A stretch of 64,000 bases of DNA from Sporomusa sp. KB1 (GCF_007830295.1 NZ_VLKC01000002.1:4757157-4821156); one strand, 5' to 3'; counted from the stretch's first letter, positions 45,301 through 53,080 are shown. The notes: generated by a model from the sequence alone, not told the origin. Numbers and translations are program-made.

Positions 45301-47615
45301 CCCTTATTGGTCCAGGTTGCACCGTTTTGCAGCCACAGGTTAACAGTACCGCCATTGTCGACAATACCGTTAAGATAAGAGTCTGCTGTTGTCAGTCCGA
45401 GATTTACGGTGCCGGTGCTCAGGGCAAAAATATCGCCGTCCAGTTTCACGTCACTGGTGCCAGGCGTTGTACCATCCGCACCGGCATTCATAGTAATCGT
45501 GCCAAGATAGGCAGCAAGGGTATAGTAACCATAGTTTTTCCCTGCCGGTACTTTGATACTGCCGCCTTTGATCGTAATTGTACTGTCTTTTGCTGCTGCT
45601 GCGGCGCCATTGCCGTAAATCGCCATAGTAACATCGCCATTGACGGTAATGGCACTTTTTTCAACAGAAGTATACAGACCGGCGCTATTAAACCGCGAAA
45701 TGACATTCCTGGTATTAAGGCCTACGCCGTAGTCCCCCGTAGCAGCATTGCCAATTGTCAAATCACCGTTTATGATAATCTCCGATTTTTGATCAGCAGC
45801 AGTAGATTTTTCGCCCCAGCGGTCAGTTTTGGTTACCGCAACCGCGTGTCCTCCCTGACCGCCTTGCATGGAGATGTTCACAGGCGCATTGATGGTGATG
45901 CTGTTGCCCTTATCCTGCGCAGCGTCATTCCAGACAGCGTTGGTGACCGTTTCACCGTCTTTATAGGCAACAGTATTGATATTCAATGCCCCGGCATTGA
46001 TAGTGACGTCTTTTCCATTGCCGGCATAAACACCGGCGGGAGTTCCTACATAATTCGTCACATTCAGAGTCAGGGTTTTATCCCTGGCGCCTGAACTGCT
46101 TTCAGCGTTTATAGTAAGGTTTTTGCCGTCGCGGCCATAAACGGCAGCCAGTACGTTAGTGGTTTTATCACCCAGCCGGTCTGTGCCTAGACCGATAACA
46201 ACGTCTTTTTTGAAAGTAAAAGTGCTGTAAAGATTATTGGTAATTGCATCTGGGCCAAGATAGTAGGCGTCCCTTTCATCCGCAGCGCCTGTGCCGCTTA
46301 TCTTTGCAGTATAATCCGCAGTTGCGCCGGCCAGATTTCCGGCTTTGACAATATTATCCGCAGCACCTGTAACGACATCTGTTTTTATCATGTCAAAGCC
46401 ATTTATGCTAGCATCACCCAGACTGGTAAGTCCGCCTGAGGTCATATTGAACTCTATCGGCGTTGTTTGGCCGTCCAGATAAACCAATATCTTATTGCCG
46501 CTGACAAACCACAGACGGTGCGGCGTACTTTCCACCTCAATGCCCCAGGCATAGCTGGGAACATTGTCGACGTCAATGATCTTCTGCCAGTTTTCCGGCG
46601 CTGACGACAGCAAATTACTCACCGTTGTACGGTAAACAGCCCCCTTCATGCCTGCCCAGCTGTTATCATAGTTGCCTGTGAAAACATAGGCAAAGCCGTC
46701 AGGAGTTACCGTAACATTCCGGTACTCCCCTTTCAACGCCTCCGCACCCTTATAAGTAACTTTGCCTGCTACCGGCTTGCCGGTTTCGTCCAGTCTGACA
46801 TAGTGCAGCGCTGTTTCGTCGTTGGCTTGTCCACCATACTGATAGCCGCCGCTGCTGGCCGTCAGCAGTACGTTATTATATTCTTTCATGTCCATCGTGT
46901 TTTTGCCGACTCGGGTGTAGTCTTTATATACCAGGCTGCCATCAGCAGCAATCGTATAATGGATGACAAAGCTGTCGGCGTACGTATCAACACCGCCCTG
47001 AGGGTTGCAGGTAAACAACGCGTATAATTCATTGCCTCTCACAACCAGTCCTTCACCGTGGTAAGCAGTCAGGTTGCTATAGCCTGTGGTAGCGTTTCTT
47101 ACCGCAGCAGGCACTTCATAGACATGCGCCTGCTGATAGTTCTTGGCAGAATCAGCAACAACCAATCTGCCGTAGTCGTAGCCTGTTGCAAAGAGGTAAT
47201 TCCCTTTATAGGCAACCGCATGAATATTGGGTTCGGGAGTCAAATCCGTGGAGGCAACAGCCGCTTTCCAGTTTCCCTCCGGATCAACAACCAGACTCTG
47301 CTTGCCGGCTTCTGTCCTCTGGCGGATAAGAATGCGTACCTGTCCGTTGTCGTCAATAATACTGAAGCTTTGGGCATCGGCGTTAATGCCACTGTCAATT
47401 TTTACCTGCCCCTGGGCATCAACAGTAGCTTCTACTCTGGAGCCTGTAATCGTCCCTACCTGCCCGGCAGCAGTGCCGCCATACGAATAGGTCGTGACAA
47501 CACCCAGATCAGCCGCCAAGACCGGCATGGTATATAAGTAACCGCCCAGAAGCGCCGCTGTGACGCGTAAAGCTAATGCGCGGTTAACTTTACGCCTGCG
47601 TAAACAATTCTTCAT
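39381..47615 (-). CDS. Giant autotransporter 1 with N-terminal beta-propeller-like region
   Basis: A 2744-residue surface protein. The ATG follows GGAGGTG. Signal region 1-34 (basic RRRKVNRALALRV, cleavage after VLAA). Residues about 40-420 differ from the rest and show blade-like repeats (HAVAYKGNYLFATGYDYGRL, GLVVRGNELYALFT, TVTPDGFAYVFTGNYDN, HRLWFVSGNKILVYLDG), as in beta-propellers. Next comes a repeat-rich beta-helix with a tandem 514-residue duplication. The C-terminal barrel (about 2440-2744) ends in Phe. It lies 33 bp after the TonB receptor gene in the cobalamin-riboswitch unit, which suggests that it captures corrinoid or corrinoid-binding material. That role is inference. Confidence 0.92.
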   Translation of the reverse strand: MKNCLRRRKVNRALALRVTAALLGGYLYTMPVLAADLGVVTTYSYGGTAAGQVGTITGSRVEATVDAQGQVKIDSGINADAQSFSIIDDNGQVRILIRQRTEAGKQSLVVDPEGNWKAAVASTDLTPEPNIHAVAYKGNYLFATGYDYGRLVVADSAKNYQQAHVYEVPAAVRNATTGYSNLTAYHGEGLVVRGNELYALFTCNPQGGVDTYADSFVIHYTIAADGSLVYKDYTRVGKNTMDMKEYNNVLLTASSGGYQYGGQANDETALHYVRLDETGKPVAGKVTYKGAEALKGEYRNVTVTPDGFAYVFTGNYDNSWAGMKGAVYRTTVSNLLSSAPENWQKIIDVDNVPSYAWGIEVESTPHRLWFVSGNKILVYLDGQTTPIEFNMTSGGLTSLGDASINGFDMIKTDVVTGAADNIVKAGNLAGATADYTAKISGTGAADERDAYYLGPDAITNNLYSTFTFKKDVVIGLGTDRLGDKTTNVLAAVYGRDGKNLTINAESSSGARDKTLTLNVTNYVGTPAGVYAGNGKDVTINAGALNINTVAYKDGETVTNAVWNDAAQDKGNSITINAPVNISMQGGQGGHAVAVTKTDRWGEKSTAADQKSEIIINGDLTIGNAATGDYGVGLNTRNVISRFNSAGLYTSVEKSAITVNGDVTMAIYGNGAAAAAKDSTITIKGGSIKVPAGKNYGYYTLAAYLGTITMNAGADGTTPGTSDVKLDGDIFALSTGTVNLGLTTADSYLNGIVDNGGTVNLWLQNGATWTNKGNNTRYAQDNEDVGNNGASRITKLTGGTSASKAGVIVQKAAGNDLTIDNYSGYTTVLYNHDATTPTTILGGAIKIGSAATGGNITLRTDYDTNMSTSEIQNNVLNALANKLYYNAYTTGERNLTGKVEIAEGLTAQSAAKYVGGVTFSQTNGQGSYTSSSPQPPVEQITTAFITSLTGIKGTNNEYVNGGVWKDGAYVFTKDSTITVDDGDVTGGSIGDSKAVAGIVGNGGDITVNGAGKSLRIAAATAAAGNQAIGIYTNKKLNLTVDSLTTTSTSAGKTAAGIFVNNGGEAVITGNVNSNAKDTAGGNAYGIYVSNGGSKVTVNGDLAMKGTGAGDNAYGVSTAQKSGSGTPAYQAKGIYLDNSTTGSEVTVTGKADIAVKGTGVEMSGSKNNKVTLASGSIVTPASTEDEFNALHIAAGTFTMGMNTAATDASGGDVTIAGNIYLLKDGAVNLGLGSAASALTGVVDNRNGGTANLYLHEGAVWNNTSTSKATTFTGSHINKLAGGTNTAKQGVIFQNDSNPIIVDNYSGYTTVLYSHDGTAPTTIIGGDVKITSAAAGSNITLRTNNAGLNTASTLAADKNLVSATLNALANKLYYTAYTTGERNLTGKVEIAEGLTAQSASMKVGDIAYKADSGQGQYEYTPAVDIPDSQNKTEFITAITGDGTADTEYVAAGVRTDNGSYVFTKDKTTLTPAKHLIAAGAWMPQISSAISGSTADKSVSIDLHNKELAINTVTDTHTTGITAIGDGKVEINNAGKITIQAESTKGGQTAALYANGGGHIVIHNGGDNSRDKVLTLRADTTAKANGAVIKAMNGVSGKESSIVIDGLVDVVADGDTTDGKGANEAISAVASTIDIGGGSIKAINDAWCAIRAYGEFVSNNYGTVNVNVVKDSGDNVIGAGKNKTVIEGNIVTNGGMGTKGRVSIGLSTADSYWKGDYTDITGYGVTQGQLGNVNLFMSNGANWTGYTKGTMNVTMASGATWNGYNLGDEFALHVSDDAVWHNTNTAADNSKIKYFTGSTGTGKTGYIDMTMAGAGNVVIDNYSGSTTVLYNHDATMPTTILGGDTTIKHAAADSSITLRTDSSGIDLEDDTTINSVLDALAKKLYYTNYTTAERNLSGYVQIAEGLTAASITKQTGTMVFDGTTGQGGLDKTTVTPGVDYPDSQTTANFTTAITSDWTTDKEYKKAGVLKADGSYSFSKDTTTITAGKNLIAGGPWLSQISSAVSGSSAGIAVSIDLNNKNLVINTVSDTHTTGITAIGDGKVEINNAGKISVNAESTGGGQTAAVFVNGGGQIVIHNGGDDLAGKVLTVRADTTAKANGAVIKSMNGADGKRSSITIDGLVDVLADGDMTDGKGANEAVSAVASDISIGGGTIKAVNGAAYAIRAYGEFVSANTGTVQVNVSKDSSGNITGAGDNKTVIEGDFSTRGGMGTNGLITVGLGTADSSWTGNYTTNGGNVNLYMKDGATWTGYNTGKNFALDMQNGAKWIVTGDSTISSLTSGSSSAAKTLAAAGTNGGVVDMTSGNAGHVTIDNYSGSTIFLYKHDTAAPASILGGNTTIKHAEENSSITLRTDRSGIDLSNDTAIDAVLAALAAKLNYANYAGGENNLSGYVQIAEGLTASAAGRATGTINYSSTDGQASLQPGSVITTGGSEVIYGSTETAMMRGAKSAMASSAMLWRSENADVMQRMGDLRLGGEGKGIWARYYNGKSEVNEQNTEFETSYKAYQLGFDRQIANDWTVGAAVSYNDGSSNYSLGGEGDNSATSLSLYGTWQGSRGHYLDVQVKGSSLKNDYTVYNDFGHKLDGDYKTWGVSVSAEYGRHIEAGNGVYFDPGVKLTLGRIQGKDYKAHSDFLDSQGLARDMSVSQDGFNSAIGKLSVGIGQKTKTGNIFARFALAHEFAGKFTTNYAAEGEPTGSTKIDFGDTWYEMQLGGSTRLSENSYLYATYEKTFNADVTNKWRIDTGLRWTF
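40390..43346. repeat. Tandem 1.54-kb module in autotransporter 1
   Basis: Two units starting at 43346 and 41804 (reading on the minus strand) encode the same series of motifs (DSQ, GVL/GVR, THTTGITAIGDGKVEINNAG, DGLVDV, GKGANEA, AIRAYGEFVS, KTVIEG, GGMGT). They are strongly similar in DNA. The second unit leads into the barrel. Confidence 0.8.
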
Positions 47616-47648
47616 ATATTTACACCTCCAATTAAATCCTTAAATAGC

Positions 47649-49886
47649 TTAAAAATCATAACGTGCATTTACAAAGAAGGTTCTGCCCGCCAAAGGATAT
47701 TCAGGATTAACACTAATATGTTTATCAGAATAGTCGCGATAATCAATTTTCAAATCACTGGCAGCGTCAAAAATGTCATTACAGCCGACAGTGACTTGCC
47801 ATGTTTTGGTGGGCTTGAACTTAACACCCAGATCAACAGTTGTCAGTGCCCTGACAGGGGCGCCGCTTTCGTAAGCATAATGTCCACCACGTTTGTCCTT
47901 AACAGCATTGGTAAACATCTCGTCACGGTATTTTAGTTCGGCGTAAATATCGAATTTATCCGAGGGTTTATTCGTAAGACGTAAGCCTGTCTGCCACTCC
48001 GGCTGGTAAGTAGCCCAGATGTCTTTATACCCCTGCGTGTACTCTGGACCATAATCCGCATAGGCACTGTCCTGGCGCTGCAGCTTGCTCTTGGTGTAAG
48101 TGGCATAAAGGTTGAGATCAAATTTTTTCCAGGAGTAGTTGTTCTGCATTTCCAAGCCATACACTTTACCCTTGTTGTCATTGAAATAGCACCAATAATC
48201 ATAACCGCGGCGGGAAAGCTGCAGCATATTATCCGAATCACGCCAGAAGTAAGTCAAGGTCAGGCTGGAAGCATCGGACCCAAACCACTTATTCCGCCAA
48301 AGGCCGCTTACATCAAATTGTTTCCCTTCTTCAGGCAGCGGATAGGCGGTGCCACTGGCATTTTTATCTTTAGGAGGCGGTAGAATTCCGGCGCCATCAC
48401 CGGCAATTTCATAGAGATTCAGCAGCCGGTAATACGTTCCGCCAGTTGCCCGCATTGAAAAGTTTTCATTAAATTCCTTCTTGACAGCCAATTGCCAGGT
48501 GGTTTTACCATTGGACTGCGTTTCCTCTTTTTGCACCCAGCTATGGCCGCTTGTTGCGTCACGGTGGCTTCTGCCAAGAATTTCAGATCGGTTGTATCTG
48601 ATGTTGGGAGTCAATTGCCAGGTGCCTTCTTTGTCCAGCGTTACCGTGTCCTGCAATTGAATATTAAGTAACTTCTGCTCATAATAATTGCGGAATGAAT
48701 CATAATTGCTGTTTGCTGTTGCCAGATTCGAGCCGTCAACATTCATTTTTTCTTTTGAATAGCTGGCTAAAAATTCAATCAGGTTATGATCATCAAGCTT
48801 ATAGCTTCCATCAAGTTTTCCACCCCAGCGTGTACTGTCATAAGCGCTCCAGGCGCGAAGAGGGGTGGACCAATAGGAGAAATACGGGTTTTTAATTTTC
48901 TCAACCCGGTAATTTTTGTCCTGATCCAGATAATTCAATGACCAGCCCCATTCCAGATTGCCGGCCTGCGCTCTGCGGCTAACCAGCAGTTCCTTACTGT
49001 CGACAGTCTGACGTTTGCCTTCCGCAAGGTTAATGTCCGCCAGATCTGTTTTAGCTCCCGGGTCATACGCATTGGCAATCGACCCTTCAGGCCACAGATT
49101 GTCCGGCAAATGCCTGTCAACCTTCTTGTAGCTGCCTTTAATCATCCAGTTATCATCCTGCCATTTGATGATAGCGTCCGTATTGTTAAAGTCATTGTAT
49201 TTGCGGTAACGGGTACCATCTCCACCGTAGGATTCCGCAGCAAAGTTAGTGTATTTAAAATCACCGTCGCTTTGTTCCCTGTTCAGACCAAATAGTAAGG
49301 TGCCCGTGCTTAACGGAGCCGTAAGTTCCAGGCCATAGTTTCTTCCGCCGTGGGAGCTTATGCCGGTTTCAAGGCTGATATCCGCCTTTTCCGGCTTTTT
49401 GGTAACAATATTGATAACGCCACCCATATAAGTACCGCCAAACCTTACAGGAATGTAGCCGCGATATACTTCTATCCTTTCAATATTGCTTACGGGAATA
49501 GCAGAAATATCTGCGGCAGCGTCACCGCCAAGATTTGTCAAAACACCATCTACAAAAACTCCTACCTGTGCTGCCGTGGAACCGCGTACGCTTACGGTAG
49601 TGTACTGCCCTTTGCCGTTGATTTCGCGCACAAAAATTCCCGGAACCTGTTTGAGCATTGCAGGCAAGTCTTTTTGTTCGCCGGAAAATGTTTCCGGTTT
49701 AATGACCGTCACCGTTCCGGGAGACAACTTGCTCTCCCAGTCTGGTCTTTTGGCTTCAACAGTGACAGGTTCCAAACTAAATTCTTTTACACTATCCTGG
49801 TCTTCCTGGGCCGCATAGGCTGACGGTGTCAGCATAAGACACCCCAAAGCTATCGCTGCTTTCAGCTTTTTATTTCTCTTTAACAT
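47649..49886 (-). CDS. btuB: TonB-dependent outer-membrane receptor, BtuB-like
   Basis: About 745 residues. Signal peptide (KRNKKLKAAIALGCLMLTPS), TonB-box region (SLEPVTVEAKRP), plug domain (LPAMLKQVPGIFVREI, VSVRGSTAAQVGVFVDGV, IERIEVYRGYIPVRFGGTYM, GGVINIVTKKP) and a 22-strand-type barrel ending FFVNARYDF. The cobalamin riboswitch and its terminator lie directly upstream, so the substrate is most likely B12 or another corrinoid. The open frame reaches 49952, but that part lies in the terminator. The ATG at 49886 or a TTG at 49901 behind AAAGG is the real start. Autotransporter 1 follows. Confidence 0.92.
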   Translation of the reverse strand: MLKRNKKLKAAIALGCLMLTPSAYAAQEDQDSVKEFSLEPVTVEAKRPDWESKLSPGTVTVIKPETFSGEQKDLPAMLKQVPGIFVREINGKGQYTTVSVRGSTAAQVGVFVDGVLTNLGGDAAADISAIPVSNIERIEVYRGYIPVRFGGTYMGGVINIVTKKPEKADISLETGISSHGGRNYGLELTAPLSTGTLLFGLNREQSDGDFKYTNFAAESYGGDGTRYRKYNDFNNTDAIIKWQDDNWMIKGSYKKVDRHLPDNLWPEGSIANAYDPGAKTDLADINLAEGKRQTVDSKELLVSRRAQAGNLEWGWSLNYLDQDKNYRVEKIKNPYFSYWSTPLRAWSAYDSTRWGGKLDGSYKLDDHNLIEFLASYSKEKMNVDGSNLATANSNYDSFRNYYEQKLLNIQLQDTVTLDKEGTWQLTPNIRYNRSEILGRSHRDATSGHSWVQKEETQSNGKTTWQLAVKKEFNENFSMRATGGTYYRLLNLYEIAGDGAGILPPPKDKNASGTAYPLPEEGKQFDVSGLWRNKWFGSDASSLTLTYFWRDSDNMLQLSRRGYDYWCYFNDNKGKVYGLEMQNNYSWKKFDLNLYATYTKSKLQRQDSAYADYGPEYTQGYKDIWATYQPEWQTGLRLTNKPSDKFDIYAELKYRDEMFTNAVKDKRGGHYAYESGAPVRALTTVDLGVKFKPTKTWQVTVGCNDIFDAASDLKIDYRDYSDKHISVNPEYPLAGRTFFVNARYDF

Positions 49887-49930
49887 GCTTATATATGCCA
49901 AGCCAATCACAACCTTTCGTTTCAAAAGAC

Positions 49931-49983
49931 AAAAAAGCACAAACACGCTCAACTCTTTACGCAGTTGAAGTACGGGTTTGTGC
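49931..49983 (-). terminator. Riboswitch-linked terminator before the TonB receptor
   Basis: GCACAAAC (49937-49944) pairs with GTTTGTGC (49976-49983) and an inner CAACT/AGTTG extends it. On the minus strand TTTTTT follows. It is the likely expression platform of riboswitch 1. Confidence 0.85.
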
Positions 49984-50082
49984 CTTTAATAAACTCAAAA
50001 ACCGCCATCATACGCAAAGAGAATATAACGAATACATTAGCACAATCAACTAAAACCAATTGCGTAAAGCATTCCTTATACT

Positions 50083-50230
50083 CAACCCGTACATCGCAGG
50101 CGGTATTATCTCTAAACAGGCAGGTTCTGACTTAAGATCGTTATTACAACTTTCTTTTACAGTTGCGAGACAGTGCCGGAATCTCACCGGACTTTCCTAT
50201 TAAACTCCGCAGTCACACGCGGATTACCTG
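50083..50230 (-). promoter_or_regulatory. Cobalamin riboswitch 1
   Basis: The minus strand carries the B12-box core: AATAGGAAAGTCCGGTGAGA, TCCGGCACTGTCTCGCAACTG, AGTCAGAACCTGCC and the final GCGATGTACGGGT. It controls the TonB receptor and probably autotransporter 1 through the terminator at 49931. Confidence 0.9.
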
Positions 50231-50336
50231 ATTATATAGTTAACTATTAAATTTTCAGTAACTTGCTGCACAACGATTAAATTTCGCGCCAAAACCGAAT
50301 AAAACTCCAAATTAATGTACAAAACTCCATGTTATT

Positions 50337-50480
50337 CTATGTCCTTTTTTTGACTTTGCTTATTTTATAGCGCAATTTTGCCAATTCACGTAAATTTTCC
50401 AGATAAGTAATACGGCTAACCTCAACAATTTCTTTTTCTAGCTGTTCTATTTTTTTGATGTATTTATCCAATTTACTCAT
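50337..50480 (-). CDS. 47-aa coiled-coil peptide
   Basis: The ATG at 50480 follows GGGGAGGGG. The product (MSKLDKYIKKIEQLEKEIVE, VSRITYLENLRELAKLR, basic tail) is a short amphipathic coiled coil. It lies between riboswitches 2 and 1, so riboswitch 2 may control it. Not a recognised family. Confidence 0.6.
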   Translation of the reverse strand: MSKLDKYIKKIEQLEKEIVEVSRITYLENLRELAKLRYKISKVKKRT

Positions 50481-50556
50481 TAAGCCCCTCCCCTTTTTCG
50501 AATATATTTAATGAATCCAGCACTACACCCCACCCATTCCGTTAAAATGCTTTTTT

Positions 50557-50610
50557 AAAAAACTGTACGCAACTTTTGCCCATTTAAAAAACACCTGGGT
50601 AAAAATTGCG
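50557..50610 (-). terminator. Terminator downstream of riboswitch 2
   Basis: CGCAACTTTTGCCCA (50568-50582) pairs in 14 of 15 positions with TGGGTAAAAATTGCG (50596-50610). On the minus strand a T run follows. Confidence 0.75.
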
Positions 50611-50721
50611 TGCCAATGGAGAGTGTGACAACCTTACACCCTGCAAATGCACAAAACAAATCACAAGAACACGTAATGGGCACAGCAAATATGCCGTCGA
50701 CCTGTTCAAATTACTATAGTA

Positions 50722-50938
50722 TCCGCTTGTGCATCGCAAGCTTGCTCGGATGTTAAAAACAGGCAGTTCTCCTGGCTTTGGTTCATTACTTACCAGCTCC
50801 TTCTCAAGCACTTTATGCTCAATGGCAAACCTGCTGATAGTTCCCCATTACAGTAGCGGGACTGCGCCGGACTTGCACCGGCTTTCCTGTTAGGCCTCTT
50901 AGCGTCGCTGAGTTGTCCTGCAGAGGCACCTGTTCTCC
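50722..50938 (-). promoter_or_regulatory. Cobalamin riboswitch 2
   Basis: The minus strand shows AACAGGAAAGCCGGTGCAAG, TCCGGCGCAGTCCCGCTACTG, AAGCCAGGAGAACTGCCTG and CTTGCGATGCACAAGCGG, a complete class with a long P6-region insert. A terminator lies about 110 bp downstream; the gene that follows is the 47-aa peptide. Confidence 0.92.
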
Positions 50939-50963
50939 TCTTATTTTATTAAATTTTAGAAAA

Positions 50964-50998
50964 CAAAAAACCCCTTCGTAAATTAACACGAAGAGGTT
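50964..50998 (-). terminator. Terminator directly after riboswitch 3
   Basis: AACCCCTTCGT and ACGAAGAGGTT form the stem; on the minus strand TTTTTT follows. No gene stands between it and riboswitch 2. Confidence 0.85.
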
Positions 50999-51029
50999 GA
51001 TATCAACAGAACTATACTGATCCCTAGCC

Positions 51030-51216
51030 ACCGACGTCTCTCGCGTAGTTTTTACGGCTTGTTCTCAGGTAGTTCTTCTGGCTCGGATTCATTGCTCGCT
51101 TCGCCTTCCCAGATTCTTAAATCCAGTGACATATTGAAGTTCGCTCATCCATACAGCGGCGGGACCGCATCGGCATTTAACCGATTTCTCTATTAAGCAT
51201 TTACGCACCTGATAAC
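51030..51216 (-). promoter_or_regulatory. Cobalamin riboswitch 3
   Basis: The minus strand shows TTAATAGAGAAATCGGTTAA, GCCGATGCGGTCCCGCCGCTG, AGCCAGAAGAACTACCTGAG and CGCGAGAGACGTCGG. The core is less canonical than the other two (AGAGAAATCGG instead of AGGGAAGCCGG) but complete. Confidence 0.85.
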
Positions 51217-51692
51217 ACAAATATTTAATTTAGATTTAATTAATTTTGATGTTATCACCAATTCGCAAAAATGTCAATATTTTTTATTTTCTCCAGGGTT
51301 TGTAGATACAAATCCCAAATATCAACATTAAGTATAAACAATGCAAGACAAATTAGGGATTTTGGGGATACCTTTATAAGTTCCATCAGTGTTTTATATG
51401 CATTGCTTGAATGCAAACCTTGTTTTGCACCGGTTATGCCAATGGCCTGATTTAAAGCATCAATAAGAAGGGACCGGGGAAAAAGGTACAGGGACAAGGA
51501 TTTTGTTTCAAAAATAACATTTATTGAGTTTATCTATTTCTGAATGAATGATATTATTTTTTTAGAAAACTACAAAACACGATCCCTATCGTGCGCCATG
51601 AAAGCGAGGATATGTAGCATCCTCGCTTTCATGGCGCACGACAGGTCATTTATCCCAAAAACTTCGTTGGCGTCTACTGTTTGAAAGGCGAA
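51217..51692. other. Intergenic region with possible relic
   Basis: A minus-strand frame (51497-51255) has no proper start and begins in a low-information GGGACC/GGGACA stretch of the kind found around decayed transposase genes. I do not call a gene. The perfect 23-bp hairpin at 51589 is listed separately. Confidence 0.35.
51589..51641. repeat. Perfect 23-bp inverted repeat
   Basis: Arms 51589-51611 and 51619-51641 (starting TCGTGCGCCATGAAAGCG) are exact complements around a 7-nt loop. GC-rich, no T run on either side. Confidence 0.85.
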
Positions 51693-52268
51693 TTAGTGTT
51701 CAGGTGGCAAATAACGTCCTGCAAATTCTAATTTAGCCTTTTGAGATTGTTCCATGACAAAATCCGACTTTGCATAGGTATAGGCATCACGGTCATGTTC
51801 GAACCGCTCTTTAAGACCCAGCTTCAACGCCTCGTATTGCCGTGCAACATTAGGGTATTGTCGCAGATAGTCTCTAAAATAAAGTTCGTTCCAATCTCCC
51901 AACGGTTTCACATGAAGATGGTATACCTTTTCTGCAAAGCCGTTGGGCATATATCCTTTTCCCAGATCAAGCGTTCTTTGTTTATCATCTTTTTGCATTA
52001 GAATCCAATCATCGTTCTGCAACAGCTGAGCAATGTCATTCACAGCATGGTCTTTAGGTAATTCCAATAGAATATCAATGGTTGGTTTCGCAATAAGTCC
52101 TTCAACAGACGTGCTTCCTATATGATTGATACGACAAATATCGTAGTCCTGCAGGATGTGAAGTAGCCGCTGCTTTTCCTCGGCGTACCACGATTGATAA
52201 TTTGGGTTATGGTCTTTAAGAATAATAGGATAAAGCTGCCACAATTCTTCTAAACTCATTTCTTTCAT
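51693..52268 (-). CDS. GrpB/UPF0157 family protein
   Basis: A 191-residue protein with the nucleotidyltransferase-like GrpB pattern: IGSTSVEGLIAKPTIDILLE in the first half and KVYHLHVKPLGDWNELYFRD, LRQYPNVARQYEALK in the second. GAGGTGATGGC precedes the ATG. The family is widespread and has no settled function. It stands alone on the minus strand in an accessory region. Confidence 0.9.
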   Translation of the reverse strand: MKEMSLEELWQLYPIILKDHNPNYQSWYAEEKQRLLHILQDYDICRINHIGSTSVEGLIAKPTIDILLELPKDHAVNDIAQLLQNDDWILMQKDDKQRTLDLGKGYMPNGFAEKVYHLHVKPLGDWNELYFRDYLRQYPNVARQYEALKLGLKERFEHDRDAYTYAKSDFVMEQSQKAKLEFAGRYLPPEH

Positions 52269-52503
52269 GCCATCACCTCTTAATTCGTCTTTTATCCCAA
52301 AAGCCTATTAATTATACCATAGCCGCCCGAAACAACGCTAAAACTCCCCCCAATATCAACGGTAGTTGACAAACTTTCGGGACGCGTTTTCCAAAGCCTA
52401 TGGGCAGATCTAAAGTCGGGAAAAAGCCAAATAACCTCTTGGCAATCCTTGGCGACCACGTACGTTAGCTGCTCTTGGTAGTTACCATGCGGTGGATAAA
52501 AAA

Positions 52504-52758
52504 TTAGCTAAGGTTTATCCTGGACAAGTTTTGAAAGATGCTCTTACGCTGCGGTTCTTCTTCGATATGGATTACCTCATCAATATAGGAGAAATCCGGC
52601 CGGTCCCTTTTCTTATGTTGTACGCCATATAGGTATTGCTGACCCAAATCGTACATCAGTAGATACTGCTGCCCATTTTCATCAATGAGCAGTTTGAATT
52701 GGACTTGTTTAAGCTCTACACATTCGAATTTTTTACCTGGTGTATACACCATTACCAT
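52504..52758 (-). CDS. Unknown 84-aa protein with structured leader
   Basis: A small soluble beta-rich protein (MVMVYTPGKKFECVELKQVQ, then LLIDENGQQYLLMYDLGQQY) with an acidic C-terminus. The ribosome site GGGAGGG is 9 nt from the ATG and can be paired with GCCTCC in the leader, so translation is probably switched by RNA folding. No family recognised. Confidence 0.6.
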   Translation of the reverse strand: MVMVYTPGKKFECVELKQVQFKLLIDENGQQYLLMYDLGQQYLYGVQHKKRDRPDFSYIDEVIHIEEEPQRKSIFQNLSRINLS

Positions 52759-52767
52759 AATGAAATA

Positions 52768-52893
52768 CCCTCCCTTTTTAATACGGAGGCTCTATGCCCT
52801 CCTGTAACCACCCATAAATTAGACTTAGCTTCAGGTAGGGTTCTAATCCCATCTGAAGATTAGTCATCGGATCATGGGAAATTTTACAGGAGG
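52768..52893 (-). promoter_or_regulatory. Switch-like RNA leader of the 84-aa gene
   Basis: On the minus strand, CCTCCTGTAA (52893-52884) pairs with TTACAGGAGG (52807-52798), enclosing CCCAT/ATGGG and the CTTCAG/CTGAAG hairpin. The GGAGG of the closing arm can alternatively pair with GCCTCC (52790-52785), which itself can cover the ribosome site GGGAGGG (52774-52768). Two exclusive folds are therefore possible, one hiding and one freeing the ribosome site. Confidence 0.55.
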
Positions 52894-53080
52894 AAATTAA
52901 AAAGGATCACAAATGCAGGATTATTCACCCTACACATGCGATCCAATCAATACTTGCAGCAGTATCAAGCTACAGAGGCACAACCAAACCTGTAGCCAGA
53001 TATGAATCAAGTTAATATGGCATGCAGTCGCACAGCTTGCTGCTTTTCGTGACAATCCTTACACCTACAATTGCCAAAAC

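Noticed and set aside
39501..47537. Long plus-strand open frames opposite autotransporter 1, such as 40227-41255 (342 codons)
   Set aside because: Low-complexity shadows of Gly/Ala/Thr-rich repeats; no start signals and no recognisable domain.
50584..51031. Two minus-strand frames over riboswitches 2 and 3
   Set aside because: They run through the riboswitch cores and terminators, so they are not genes.
51255..51497. 80-codon minus-strand frame between riboswitch 3 and the 23-bp hairpin
   Set aside because: TTG start in a low-information stretch, no ribosome site, no recognised family.
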